This document shows positions 44,773-52,866 of a stretch of DNA of 64,000 nt, one piece after another. The position numbers were made by a program, and so were the translations under genes. Below the pieces are notes generated by a model. The model saw nothing but the letters and a program-made list of their open reading frames with translations, had not been told where the DNA came from and searched no databases. The first letter of the stretch is position 1, and each line of letters starts with the position of its first letter. Origin of the DNA: DASPJQ01 sp035299065 (lineage in GTDB: Bacteria; Bacteroidota; Bacteroidia; Flavobacteriales_D; UBA2798); the NCBI GenBank assembly GCA_035299065.1, contig DATGXI010000120.1, positions 1 to 64,000 on the forward strand. Direction: 5' to 3'.

Positions 44773-45362
44773 CCGGGTTGAAACGTTTTATAGGTGCGCC
44801 ATGAAAAAAGGCCGGCAAACGCCAACACCGTGCCAACAACAAACAATACAAACGGTTTATTTCCGCCTGGCGCAGATCCGGGATTTGGCGTAAAATAGGT
44901 GTTATTGTTTTTTGTGGAATGTGCATCAAACCCAACAAACTTTACAGTTTGAAGAGAATTTTTGAAATAATAATTGGAACGCACATAACTTTTAACACCT
45001 GCAAGGGTATTTGATTTTTGGAAATGCTCATCCTGTTTAACCGAATCAACCCCGTAATTCCATTTTTTAGTTGTTTTGTCGTATTGGGAAATGTAACAAA
45101 TGGTCAACGCTTCATTCACGTATTTAACTGAATCAAGTCGTTTGTTTTTTGAACTGGCAAATTGAACTTCGGGTAAATTTGCGTTTGGCGTTATTTGCTG
45201 AGGGCCTAAACCAAGGTTTCCAACAAGCAATTCAAAATGCCCGCGAAACTGTGCCGCAAATTCAGCTGCACTTCCACTGTGGCTTTTTAAGGCAATGATT
45301 TTTGTTTGGGCGTTAAGTCCAATTGTAAGAATGGAGAACGATATGGCAATAAGAATTTTCAT
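44769..45362 (-). CDS. secreted/anchored protein, tandem paralogue 1
   Basis: 197 residues with the same plan as the downstream paralogue: signal peptide ending LNAQ, TKIIALKSHSGSAAEFAAQFRGHFELL, SSKNKRLDSVKY, VRSNYYFKNSLQTVKFVGF, a proline-rich linker and a C-terminal helix ending FSWRTYKTFQPG. Unknown function. The two genes overlap by 4 nt. The pair looks like a tandem duplication inside the operon. Confidence 0.75.
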   Translation of the reverse strand: MKILIAISFSILTIGLNAQTKIIALKSHSGSAAEFAAQFRGHFELLVGNLGLGPQQITPNANLPEVQFASSKNKRLDSVKYVNEALTICYISQYDKTTKKWNYGVDSVKQDEHFQKSNTLAGVKSYVRSNYYFKNSLQTVKFVGFDAHSTKNNNTYFTPNPGSAPGGNKPFVLFVVGTVLAFAGLFSWRTYKTFQPG

Positions 45363-45991
45363 ATGAACATTTGTGCATGACGTTTTGAAGGTTTAAAGGT
45401 AAAGAAAATAAGCCATATGAACAGGGTGTAAAGGGATAAATACAAATGAAAATGGTTGTTGTTTTCAACATTTACAAGGGGCATGGAATTCGAGCCCGGT
45501 TCATGATACGCACCTCCGCAAGAAGGGCCTGCAAATACGGGTTCACTTTGTTTTACAGGTCTGGGTATGTATTTATAAATCCATGCTTCATTTTTGTATG
45601 GCAATAAAACCAGTAACGAGTCAGCATGACACGTTGAACATACCTGTATGAAATCGGCATATTTAATTCCCGGCCCAAATTCAATATGTACCCCATTAAC
45701 CGTATCACAGGTTGTTGAAATTGCTTTCACGCAATTTGTAATTTCATTGAGCTGTTCACGGTTATTAAATTTGTATTCGGTGAAATTTCGAAATGAATTT
45801 AATTCTTCCTTCGAAAAGAAAAGATGGGGGTTTTGAAATAATTCATCGCTCAGAAAAAGTTGCTTAAAACCATATATTTTTTGCATCTCCATGCTGTTGC
45901 CTATTGACCACATACAAAGAGTGGGAAGCAACAACAGGCTAAACATACCTGCTGCGTAATATTTTCGTTTAATTTTTTTCAAATGCAACAA
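45359..45991 (-). CDS. membrane-anchored protein with a CxxCH motif, unrecognised
   Basis: 210 residues. Basic N-terminus, a transmembrane segment near 13-31 (AAGMFSLLLLPTLCMW), a periplasmic region and a C-terminal hydrophobic segment near 185-200. The mid-region contains VCSTCHADSLLVLLPY, a CxxCH sequence that could bind heme c, though a disulfide or chance is equally possible. The flanking NGVHIEFGPGIKYADFIQ has no clear relative. It sits between the rhodanese gene (13-nt gap) and the paralogue pair (4-nt overlap). Confidence 0.65.
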   Translation of the reverse strand: MLHLKKIKRKYYAAGMFSLLLLPTLCMWSIGNSMEMQKIYGFKQLFLSDELFQNPHLFFSKEELNSFRNFTEYKFNNREQLNEITNCVKAISTTCDTVNGVHIEFGPGIKYADFIQVCSTCHADSLLVLLPYKNEAWIYKYIPRPVKQSEPVFAGPSCGGAYHEPGSNSMPLVNVENNNHFHLYLSLYTLFIWLIFFTFKPSKRHAQMFI

Positions 45992-46004
45992 TGCTGAATT
46001 TTAC

Positions 46005-46631
46005 TTATTTCCGCACAGCTGTTCCCTCAAAAACAATGCGGCTGTCTTTCACATCAACAAATTCGGCAAGCTCATACACATTCTTAAACCCATAACCATA
46101 CAAATTAATGTAAGTTGGTATGTTCAGGGCCAGCGTAAGTTCCTTAGCGGGTTCATTGCTCACTTTAGTTAAAACCGGGCCGGCTGTTTTGGTTGGTAAA
46201 TACAATTCATCGCCACCAAAATTATTGTTGCAATAAATTAAAATACGCGTGTTTTTATCGCCAATCAAATCGTCCAGGTTGTTTTGGGTGAAATCAGGAA
46301 AACTCAAATGCACCGCGCCTTTAACGTGTTTTGCTTCGTACATTTTATCGGATCGAGTGTCAAGAATAATGGTGTTCTCACCCTTGCTCATGTTTAAAAA
46401 CTCATCAAGGCCCACCAACCTTTTTTGCCTGTGCATTTTTACTTCAGCAACCAGTTTCTCAAACGCATCGTAGTCCACTTTGGCAGGAGCATAGGCAATA
46501 GCGTTGTCCTTATCCATTTGGTTCACGTATGCATTAAAATCGCCCTTTAACTCATGGTTATTGCTATTTGAATGGGTTATAAAAAAATACCCGCAAAAAA
46601 GAGTGGCTAATGAAATGGTTACTGTCTTCAT
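46005..46631 (-). CDS. secreted rhodanese-domain protein
   Basis: 208 residues with an N-terminal signal segment (residues 1-20). The rhodanese domain shows TIILDTRSDKMYEAKHVKGAVHLSFPDF and the active-site loop ILIYCNNNFGGDE, with Cys as the thiolate. Rhodaneses move sulfane sulfur or act as structural modules. First gene of the minus-strand operon and divergent from the MFS exporter with an 87-nt gap. Its partners are the unknown proteins downstream. Confidence 0.85.
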   Translation of the reverse strand: MKTVTISLATLFCGYFFITHSNSNNHELKGDFNAYVNQMDKDNAIAYAPAKVDYDAFEKLVAEVKMHRQKRLVGLDEFLNMSKGENTIILDTRSDKMYEAKHVKGAVHLSFPDFTQNNLDDLIGDKNTRILIYCNNNFGGDELYLPTKTAGPVLTKVSNEPAKELTLALNIPTYINLYGYGFKNVYELAEFVDVKDSRIVFEGTAVRK

Positions 46632-46709
46632 AATGTGTTGTTTTTTAGTAGGTACCCCATTAACACAAAAACGTTCATTTGTATTTATAAAACCAGTGTG
46701 AAAATCTGT

Positions 46710-46717
46710 TAATTTTG
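46710..46717 (+). promoter_or_regulatory. -7 promoter box abutting the MFS exporter start
   Basis: TAATTTTG at 46710-46717 is an exact match. Candidate starts are GTG at 46719 and TTG at 46722, 1 and 4 nt later. TTTG at 46678-46681 is too far away for a normal -33. Confidence 0.45.
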
Positions 46718-46718
46718 A

Positions 46719-47984
46719 GTGTTGAAAAACCTGTCTGGCATTGATAAAAAGTCCCTGGATCCATTTGCGGCCCTCAGGATCAAGGATTTTGTGCTTTTTA
46801 TGATTACCCGCTTTTTTTTAACGCTGGGCATTCAAATGCAAAGTGTAATTGTTGGCTGGCAGGTGTATGAACACACAAAAGACGTTTTGGCCCTGGGTAT
46901 GATAGGTCTGGCTGAAGCCATTCCTTTTATCATTACTTCGCTTTTTTCAGGGCATGTGGCCGATACAGTAAACCGCAAAAAAATTATTTTGGTTTCGGTT
47001 TCGCTTTTGCTTATTTCAACAACAGCCTTGCTTTATTTTTCCCTGAACAATGGCGAATTTATACAGGCAAATGGAACCCTTCCCATATACCTGGTAATTG
47101 GGTTTATTGGAATTGTACGCGGTTTTGCAGCCGCAGCCACCATGCCTTTTATGTCACAACTCTTGCCGCGTGAACTTTATGCCAATGCAGCAACCTGGAA
47201 CAGTTCCATATGGCATACAGGTGCTGTAATTGGCCCGGCCATTGCAGGAATTATTTGCTGGTATAGTTTTCCCGCAGCCTATGTGGTTAATTTAATTTTT
47301 ATTGGCATTGCTATTTTTGCCTGTGCATTAATAGCATCAAGGCCGGTTCCAAAAAAGGAAAAAAAGGAAACCCTCAAAGAGAGTTTATATGAAGGATTGA
47401 AATTTGTATTTAACCACCAGTTGCTGCTTGCTGCTATTTCCCTTGATTTATTTGCGGTTTTATTTGGCGGAGCCGTGGCTATGTTGCCTGCTTTTGCCGA
47501 TGAAGTGTTGTTTGCAGGCCCAATTGAACTTGGGTTTTTGCGTGCAGCTCCTGCCATTGGCGCCATTGTAACAGCAATTATTTTAGCCTATAAACCTCCT
47601 GGTAAAAAAGCAGGCATGAACTTAATGGTAAATGTTGCTTTATTTGGCGTAGCAACAATTTTATTTGCACTATCAACCAATTTTTATTTGAGTTTGTTTT
47701 TACTGGCACTAACAGGAGCGTTTGACAATGTAAGCGTGGTGGTGCGCCATACGGTCATGCAATTGTCAACGCCCGATCATATGCGCGGACGTGTTTCGGC
47801 CATAAACAGTATTTTTATTGGTTCTTCCAATGAAATTGGAGCGTTTGAAAGCGGATTGGCCGCCAGTTTAATGGGCTTGCAATATTCGGTTGTGTTTGGT
47901 GGTATAATGACCATAGTGGTTGTAATTTTTACCGCCAGTTTGGCCCCGAAACTTAGAAAATTAGACCTGGAATCAATTCAGTAG
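46719..47984 (+). CDS. MFS transporter, EntS-like exporter
   Basis: 421 residues, about 12 transmembrane helices. The N-terminus DPFAALRIKDFVLFMITRFF, GIQMQSVIVGWQVYEHTKD and the helix 2-3 loop GHVADTVNRKKIILVS fit the enterobactin-exporter-like (EntS) family, which exports siderophores or drugs. The start is uncertain: GTG at 46719 or the next codon TTG at 46722; the TTG fits a leaderless transcript from the box just upstream. Substrate unknown; no siderophore genes lie nearby. Confidence 0.88.
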   Translation: MLKNLSGIDKKSLDPFAALRIKDFVLFMITRFFLTLGIQMQSVIVGWQVYEHTKDVLALGMIGLAEAIPFIITSLFSGHVADTVNRKKIILVSVSLLLISTTALLYFSLNNGEFIQANGTLPIYLVIGFIGIVRGFAAAATMPFMSQLLPRELYANAATWNSSIWHTGAVIGPAIAGIICWYSFPAAYVVNLIFIGIAIFACALIASRPVPKKEKKETLKESLYEGLKFVFNHQLLLAAISLDLFAVLFGGAVAMLPAFADEVLFAGPIELGFLRAAPAIGAIVTAIILAYKPPGKKAGMNLMVNVALFGVATILFALSTNFYLSLFLLALTGAFDNVSVVVRHTVMQLSTPDHMRGRVSAINSIFIGSSNEIGAFESGLAASLMGLQYSVVFGGIMTIVVVIFTASLAPKLRKLDLESIQ

Positions 47985-47992
47985 TTTACAGT

Positions 47993-48044
47993 TCAGAATT
48001 TCGAATTCCGGGTTCCGAATTTCGAATTCCAAATTTCGAGAAAT
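47993..48044. repeat. short repeated tract (GAATTTCGAATTCC-like)
   Basis: The words GAATTTCGAATTCC recur with small changes, giving a low-complexity spacer of a sort common in Bacteroidota. No coding potential. Confidence 0.5.
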
Positions 48045-48167
48045 GAGCATTTGAAAATCTGTACATTCTGTATCAGTGTTGCGAACGTTGGTGAATACAT
48101 AACTACCACTTTCGATAGGTACCTGAACCAAATTGAAACCTATGGGTACAGCATTAAAATTCAGGTT

Positions 48168-48632
48168 ATGAAATATGCAATAATAGTAATTTTGGCAACA
48201 ATCATGTACGCTACCTGCAGTTGTAGTAAAGGAGGCGGTTCTTACAAAACGTTTGATAAAACACTTGAAATACATTTGTATTGGGGTGGTGGTATGCGTT
48301 ACGCATCTGAGAATGTATACATACGTTATGACAGTTGCATACGCGTGGATATGGAGCAGGGCGTTGACCGTGTGACCAAATTTGCCATGACGGATGAGTT
48401 GCGTAAGCAGGTGTTGGATATTTTAGATCAATGTCAGCCCAAAAGCATACAACAAAGCAACAAACATTATTTTGCACATGACAAGGCAACTACCAGGGTG
48501 GAGTTTAAGCTAAACGGTAAACATGATTTTTCAGCATCAAGCGGATCTTCAACCGAAATTGCTGAGGGTTCACGCGAAAATTTCCGGAACTTATGGGATA
48601 AATTGGATGCGTTTTCCAGGAAAAAGAAATAG
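48168..48632 (+). CDS. lipoprotein of unknown function
   Basis: 154 residues from the ATG at 48168 (MKYAIIVILATIMYATCSCSKGG). The hydrophobic N-terminus ends at Cys residues with Ser/Gly following, suggesting lipobox cleavage; an upstream ATG at 48051 adds a region without signal features. The body has IRYDSCIRVDMEQGVDRVTKFAMTDELRKQVLD and a C-terminal basic tail. No family recognised. Between the MFS exporter and copy B of the intergenic element. Confidence 0.65.
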   Translation: MKYAIIVILATIMYATCSCSKGGGSYKTFDKTLEIHLYWGGGMRYASENVYIRYDSCIRVDMEQGVDRVTKFAMTDELRKQVLDILDQCQPKSIQQSNKHYFAHDKATTRVEFKLNGKHDFSASSGSSTEIAEGSRENFRNLWDKLDAFSRKKK

Positions 48633-48939
48633 TGTCTAAGTTATTTTTTGCTGCATGCTCAAGAACAAAAACGCGTTCTTGTCAACAGTTTAAAATCTAC
48701 GTTCAAGTATAATTTGTGTACAAAAGAATCTTTTTTTGTTCTTGAGCACCGGGCTATCCGCTGCAAGTCCTCCCCTGAAGTAGAAAGCGAAAAAAATCAG
48801 AAAAATTAAAAATCGATGGCTTTCACTTCAGGGTGCGGGCTTTCCGCTGCTATCCCTTGCAGAAAATTCGTCTTCGAAAAAAGGTATATCAGCCAGTAAA
48901 ATAACCACATTGGTCAAACATCTTGTGAATTAACATTTT
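48633..48939. other. intergenic region dominated by the structured element
   Basis: Apart from copy B (48650-48863) there is only AT-rich spacer. No other ORF or RNA was recognised here. Confidence 0.55.
48650..48863 (-). repeat. intergenic structured element, copy B (possible ncRNA)
   Basis: Minus strand: TCTGCAAGGGATAGCAGCGG, AAGCCCG, a stem CCCTGAAGT/ACTTCAGGG with GAAAGC/GCTTTC, then GGAGGACTTGCAGCGG, ATAGCCCGGTGCTCAAG, an inverted repeat (TGCTCAAGAACAAAAA, at 48748-48733 and its complement 48671-48656, 61-nt loop), and the end GCATGCAGC. The word order is the same as in copies A and C. Confidence 0.6.
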
Positions 48940-49383
48940 TTGATTCACGAATCGCTTAGCAATACCGTATTTTTGCAGGCACTGAAACGTTTCCTGGCCA
49001 TATCACTTTTGTCGCTTTACCTGATAACAGGTACTGAATTAAAGCAGTTTTTGAAATTGCCTGTACTCGTACAGCATTACCAGGAACATAAAACCCAAAA
49101 CGCGCAACTTGATTTTTATTCGTTTTTAGCCATGCATTATGCTGGTGACGATATGAATGAAAATGACCAGGAACGCGATAGCCAGTTGCCATTTCGTTCG
49201 TGTGACCAGTCATTGGCACAGCCTGTGGTATTGCCAGCTTGTTTAACCGCCAGCATACGTGCAAACGTTCAGTTTTATCCCATAAATAAAATTGTGCGGC
49301 CTCAGCATTTTCATTCCCCTTCGTTTTATGCCTCAATATGGCAACCTCCAAAAATTCAGCTGTTCATACCTGAACTGGTGTAA
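48940..49383 (+). CDS. hypothetical protein, uncertain start
   Basis: The open frame runs from a TTG at 48940 to 49383. It contains a perfect -7 box (TATTTTTG, 48968-48975), after which the in-frame CTG at 48982 would begin the sequence LKRFLAISLLSLYLITG, which looks like a signal or anchor segment. The mature part has TELKQFLKLPVLVQHYQEHKT and an acidic DDMNENDQERDSQ stretch, ending in PPKIQLFIPELV. No family recognised; it may be a secreted protein. It lies upstream of the T9SS cargo gene with a 93-nt gap. Confidence 0.5.
   Translation: MIHESLSNTVFLQALKRFLAISLLSLYLITGTELKQFLKLPVLVQHYQEHKTQNAQLDFYSFLAMHYAGDDMNENDQERDSQLPFRSCDQSLAQPVVLPACLTASIRANVQFYPINKIVRPQHFHSPSFYASIWQPPKIQLFIPELV
48968..48975 (+). 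promoter_or_regulatory. -7 promoter box inside the preceding frame
   Basis: TATTTTTG is an exact TAnnTTTG match. A transcript would begin near 48979, leaving the CTG at 48982 or later codons as starts for the hypothetical protein. Confidence 0.35.
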
Positions 49384-49476
49384 ATCATTCAGTGAATTTT
49401 ATTTTAACTGACTAAGTTCAGTTTTTTAATGGCTGGGAATTTTCCGGCTTTATATCAATTATTTTTTTTTACTAAA

Positions 49477-51867
49477 ATGAAATCAACTATAAAAACATAT
49501 TTTAACTATATAATTCTTGCGGTTGTATATGTAGGATCAACGCGCATAAGTTGCGCTCAAAACTGGACAGGAAATGTAAATGCCGACTGGAATAACTCCG
49601 CCAACTGGAGCAGCTGGCCATTGGGTGGGCAGGACATACTTATTGACCCGGCTAATTACACAGGTGCGGCTTCTTCGCCTGTAATAAATATCAATTCGGT
49701 TTTTACGCCTGCTGGTGTCCTGGTGCAAAACGGTGCGCAGTTAACCGTTAATGCCAATTTAACTGCGAGTGCCCGTGTTGAAATACTTGGAGCAGGCACA
49801 TTGGTTACCATTAACGCAGGTACATTTCACGCCAATGGAGGTGGAAGCGATGGCAGGTTTATTGCCGGTGACGCAGCAAACGTTGTTGTAAATGGTGGTA
49901 CAATCAAGGCTAATCAACGTATAATTGTTGAGCTTGGTGCGCACTTAAACCAATATGGAGGCACCGTAAATCCAATTGATGAACTGGCCATTGGTGATGG
50001 CGATATAAACGGTGGAAGTTTATATAATCTGAATAATGGTGCACTTATAACTGCAGGAATTGGATTTGAAAACGAAGCCGGTTTATTTTACCCGGCTTTG
50101 CACATGTTGAATGGTACCTTAAACGTTTCGGGTGATATTTCATGGCTTGGCGAAGCTCCCGGAGCCGGTGGAGCCAAATTAATTTTGGAAGGAGGAAATG
50201 CAACCATTGGAGGTAATTTAATCAATGATGCAGCCAGCACCATTGATATGTATATGAAACTTGCAGGCAATGCAGTGGTGAATTTTAATGGAACGCTTAT
50301 TGACATGGTGCGCAGTACCGACAGTGTACTGCAGCAGGACGCATCTGTTTTAACGGTTAACTCAGCCGCAACGTGGAACAACACGGGAGTTGTAACATGT
50401 ATTTCAGGAGCACTTGTTGTGAATGGCAACACCACCTTACAGGGTAGTGGAAGCTATGCGTTATACAATGTCACCATTAATTCCGGCAAAACACTTTCGC
50501 AGGTTGCATCCACCATGCAAGTAAACGGAGATTTTACCAATAACGGTGTATTCAATGCCAACACGCATGCAATTGAAATAGCAGGAAACATTGCACAAAC
50601 TATTGGCGGTTCATCGGTCACTTCATTTTATGATCTGATGATCAACAATACATCGGCAACAGGTGTGGTATTGGGCAATGCGGCAAGCGTTTCAGGATAT
50701 ATGGGACTTATCAATGGTAAATTCACTACATCTTCATCGGCTATTTTAACGTTGATGGATAATGCTACATCCAATTCAGGTTGGGCAGGTAGTTTTGTAA
50801 ACGGCCCGCTAAAAAAACTGGGTAACGATGCTTATATTTTTCCCATTGGTAAAAACAACCGCTGGCGAAGGCTTGAAATATCGGCCCCGGCAGCCATTAC
50901 CAGTGAATTTACCGCTGAATATACCGATACTTCTTACGTAAGTATTCTACCCGTTAGTTCACCTTTGACCGCTGTTTCCAACCTGGAGTACTGGCAGCTT
51001 TCCAAACTTGACCCGGCCGATGATGTGCAGGTAAGTTTGTATTGGGAAGACGCAACCTCAAGCGGTATTACCGATTGTGCTAACATAAGCATGGCGCATT
51101 GGAACGGCAGTGCATGGAATAACCTCTTAAGTAATGCAACAGGCGTTTGCAGCGGTACAGGCAATGGATATGTTTCAACAACAACCCCGGTTTCCAATGC
51201 AGGCATTTTTACATTTGGGTTTTATGATGGGGTTACTGTACAAAACATAAACCTTTGCAGTGGTGAAAGCATACAGGTAGGTTCAAGCACGTATGCCGCA
51301 AGTGGTACTTATATGGATGTGTTAACCGCTGCCGACTTAAGCGATAGCATAGTCATTACGCAATTAACCGTAACACCATTGCCTGTGGTTACGCAAGCCG
51401 GTATAACCTTGACAGCAAACACAACAGGTAGTGAAACATACCAGTGGGTTGATTGTACAAATGGGTATGCCGTGCTGGCCGGTGAAACACTTAATGAATT
51501 TACGGATAACGTAAATGGTACATATGCAGTTGTGGTGACAAACAATGGTTGCGTTGACACATCAGCCTGTTTTGCCATTACTACAGTAAACGTGGCGGAA
51601 GAAAACACAAATAAAAATGATTTTATTTTATTTCCGAACCCGGCTTCATCAACGGTTACCATCCAGGCCAATTTAACCGGCAATGGTATTGTAAAAATTG
51701 ATGTGGTGGATGTAAGCGGCAAGGTCATACGTTCGTTTACCGATCAAATGGCTGCCGGGCCTTACACCAGGCAACTTGATTTGAATGGTATTGCCAGCGG
51801 CATTTATTATATAAACATGCAACAGGCAGGCGTATCAGGTGTGCGTAAACTGGTGGTGGAAAAATAG
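49477..51867 (+). CDS. T9SS type A sorting-domain surface protein, beta-helix type
   Basis: 796 residues from the ATG at 49477 (MKSTIKTYFNYIILAVVYVGSTRISCAQ, signal peptide); the ATG at 49429 was rejected. The body is rich in short parallel-beta-helix turns (QLTVNANLTASARVEILGAG, TLNVSGDISWLGEAPG, NGDFTNNGVFNANTHAIEIAGN), similar to autotransporter-like passengers. The tail reads DFILFPNPASSTVTIQ ... DVSGKVIRSF ... IASGIYYINMQQ, a complete type A sorting domain. Likely exported to the cell surface. Ends with a strong terminator. Confidence 0.9.
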   Translation: MKSTIKTYFNYIILAVVYVGSTRISCAQNWTGNVNADWNNSANWSSWPLGGQDILIDPANYTGAASSPVININSVFTPAGVLVQNGAQLTVNANLTASARVEILGAGTLVTINAGTFHANGGGSDGRFIAGDAANVVVNGGTIKANQRIIVELGAHLNQYGGTVNPIDELAIGDGDINGGSLYNLNNGALITAGIGFENEAGLFYPALHMLNGTLNVSGDISWLGEAPGAGGAKLILEGGNATIGGNLINDAASTIDMYMKLAGNAVVNFNGTLIDMVRSTDSVLQQDASVLTVNSAATWNNTGVVTCISGALVVNGNTTLQGSGSYALYNVTINSGKTLSQVASTMQVNGDFTNNGVFNANTHAIEIAGNIAQTIGGSSVTSFYDLMINNTSATGVVLGNAASVSGYMGLINGKFTTSSSAILTLMDNATSNSGWAGSFVNGPLKKLGNDAYIFPIGKNNRWRRLEISAPAAITSEFTAEYTDTSYVSILPVSSPLTAVSNLEYWQLSKLDPADDVQVSLYWEDATSSGITDCANISMAHWNGSAWNNLLSNATGVCSGTGNGYVSTTTPVSNAGIFTFGFYDGVTVQNINLCSGESIQVGSSTYAASGTYMDVLTAADLSDSIVITQLTVTPLPVVTQAGITLTANTTGSETYQWVDCTNGYAVLAGETLNEFTDNVNGTYAVVVTNNGCVDTSACFAITTVNVAEENTNKNDFILFPNPASSTVTIQANLTGNGIVKIDVVDVSGKVIRSFTDQMAAGPYTRQLDLNGIASGIYYINMQQAGVSGVRKLVVEK

Positions 51868-51885
51868 GGTAGTTTTTTTTAGAGA

Positions 51886-51911
51886 GGGAGCTGTAGTGGC
51901 TCCCTTTTTTT
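51886..51911 (+). terminator. rho-independent terminator
   Basis: GGGAGC (51886-51891) and GCTCCC (51899-51904) pair around a 7-nt loop, followed by seven T. It ends the T9SS cargo transcript. Confidence 0.88.
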
Positions 51912-51934
51912 ATTTTTATCAAGCCTACGGTTGA

Positions 51935-52210
51935 TTAATCAAAATCCAAAAAGTCACCATCGCTTCCGTCAATTGCATCAACAATGGTAGTAACATCATC
52001 GCTATCCAACTCATATGCAGTTGTGCCAGAACGATTTTTGTGTTTGACGTATTTTCCACGGTTTGCTAAAACGTACAAAAATCCCCAAAAGGGTAAAACT
52101 ATGCTCAGGAGAATATGCAGGCGTTTCTGATCAAAAGAAAGAAACCTGCAACGTGCTACAAGTAAAACTGAAAGGAATAAGCATGCGCTATATATAATAA
52201 GAATGATCAT
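51935..52210 (-). CDS. small two-helix membrane protein
   Basis: 91 residues: hydrophobic 1-22 and 33-50, then a basic KYVKHKNRSG stretch and a very acidic tail (DSDDVTTIVDAIDGSDGDFLDFD). No family recognised. It is the last gene of a minus-strand group with the 200-residue protein. Confidence 0.65.
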   Translation of the reverse strand: MIILIIYSACLFLSVLLVARCRFLSFDQKRLHILLSIVLPFWGFLYVLANRGKYVKHKNRSGTTAYELDSDDVTTIVDAIDGSDGDFLDFD

Positions 52211-52246
52211 TTATCAGTATAGTTCAAAAGTGTAGCTGACATTTTT

Positions 52247-52849
52247 TTAGTCATTCCGGTCTGAATAGTGAAATGGGTTATCAGGAACCCCAGCCATCCA
52301 TTCTGAAGTAAAATAGCCTTTGAATTCATTGTGTATATTTTTTACTACAATGTGTAACCTGAATTTTTCTGTAGGGAACGATGCGAGGCGAATCAACATT
52401 GTATCAGGTGTATTTGTATTTTGGCCCACGTGCGGGCCCATATAACAAATATCTTCTTCGGAATTAAAAACCTTTGGTAAATTCAGGTCAGATATCATTA
52501 AATCCGGAATAGCATAAGAATAGTTCCTGAAGCCTGAAGATGTTTCCAGTATAAGTTCGCTGAAATTGTAGGATTCAACTATTTTTGGAGTAAGTTTTTT
52601 AAATGGCACATTCCACTTACTCCTTATTTTTAGTGGCAATTCATTTTCACTAAAAAAAGGAGAGGGATTGAATCCGCCATAATCCACGGTTGAATCGCAT
52701 TGTAGTACAAACCCCATTTTTCTGTAACGGAAGTCATCCGTATGCGCAAAACCAATGTTGATTATTTTGCCTTTTAAATAAGATTCACTGCCTTTGAAGG
52801 AAAAGGCAAACAGGATGAATGAGAATAGAAAATATGAATGAACTCTCAT
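52247..52849 (-). CDS. secreted protein of unknown function
   Basis: 200 residues with a signal peptide (ending near FKGSES). Mature region starts YLKGKIINIGFAHTDDF, then CDSTVDYGGFNPSPFFSEN; a GYFTSEWMAGVPDNPFHYS end. No family recognised. The start is 17 nt after the E1 fusion stop, so both may share a transcript. Confidence 0.65.
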   Translation of the reverse strand: MRVHSYFLFSFILFAFSFKGSESYLKGKIINIGFAHTDDFRYRKMGFVLQCDSTVDYGGFNPSPFFSENELPLKIRSKWNVPFKKLTPKIVESYNFSELILETSSGFRNYSYAIPDLMISDLNLPKVFNSEEDICYMGPHVGQNTNTPDTMLIRLASFPTEKFRLHIVVKNIHNEFKGYFTSEWMAGVPDNPFHYSDRND

Positions 52850-52866
52850 TGTTTAAGCATCAAAAA

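Noticed and set aside
47973..48275. 100-residue minus-strand frame
   Set aside because: Its C-terminal repeats (EFEIRNPEFEI) are a reading of the GAATTTCGAATTCC spacer tract.
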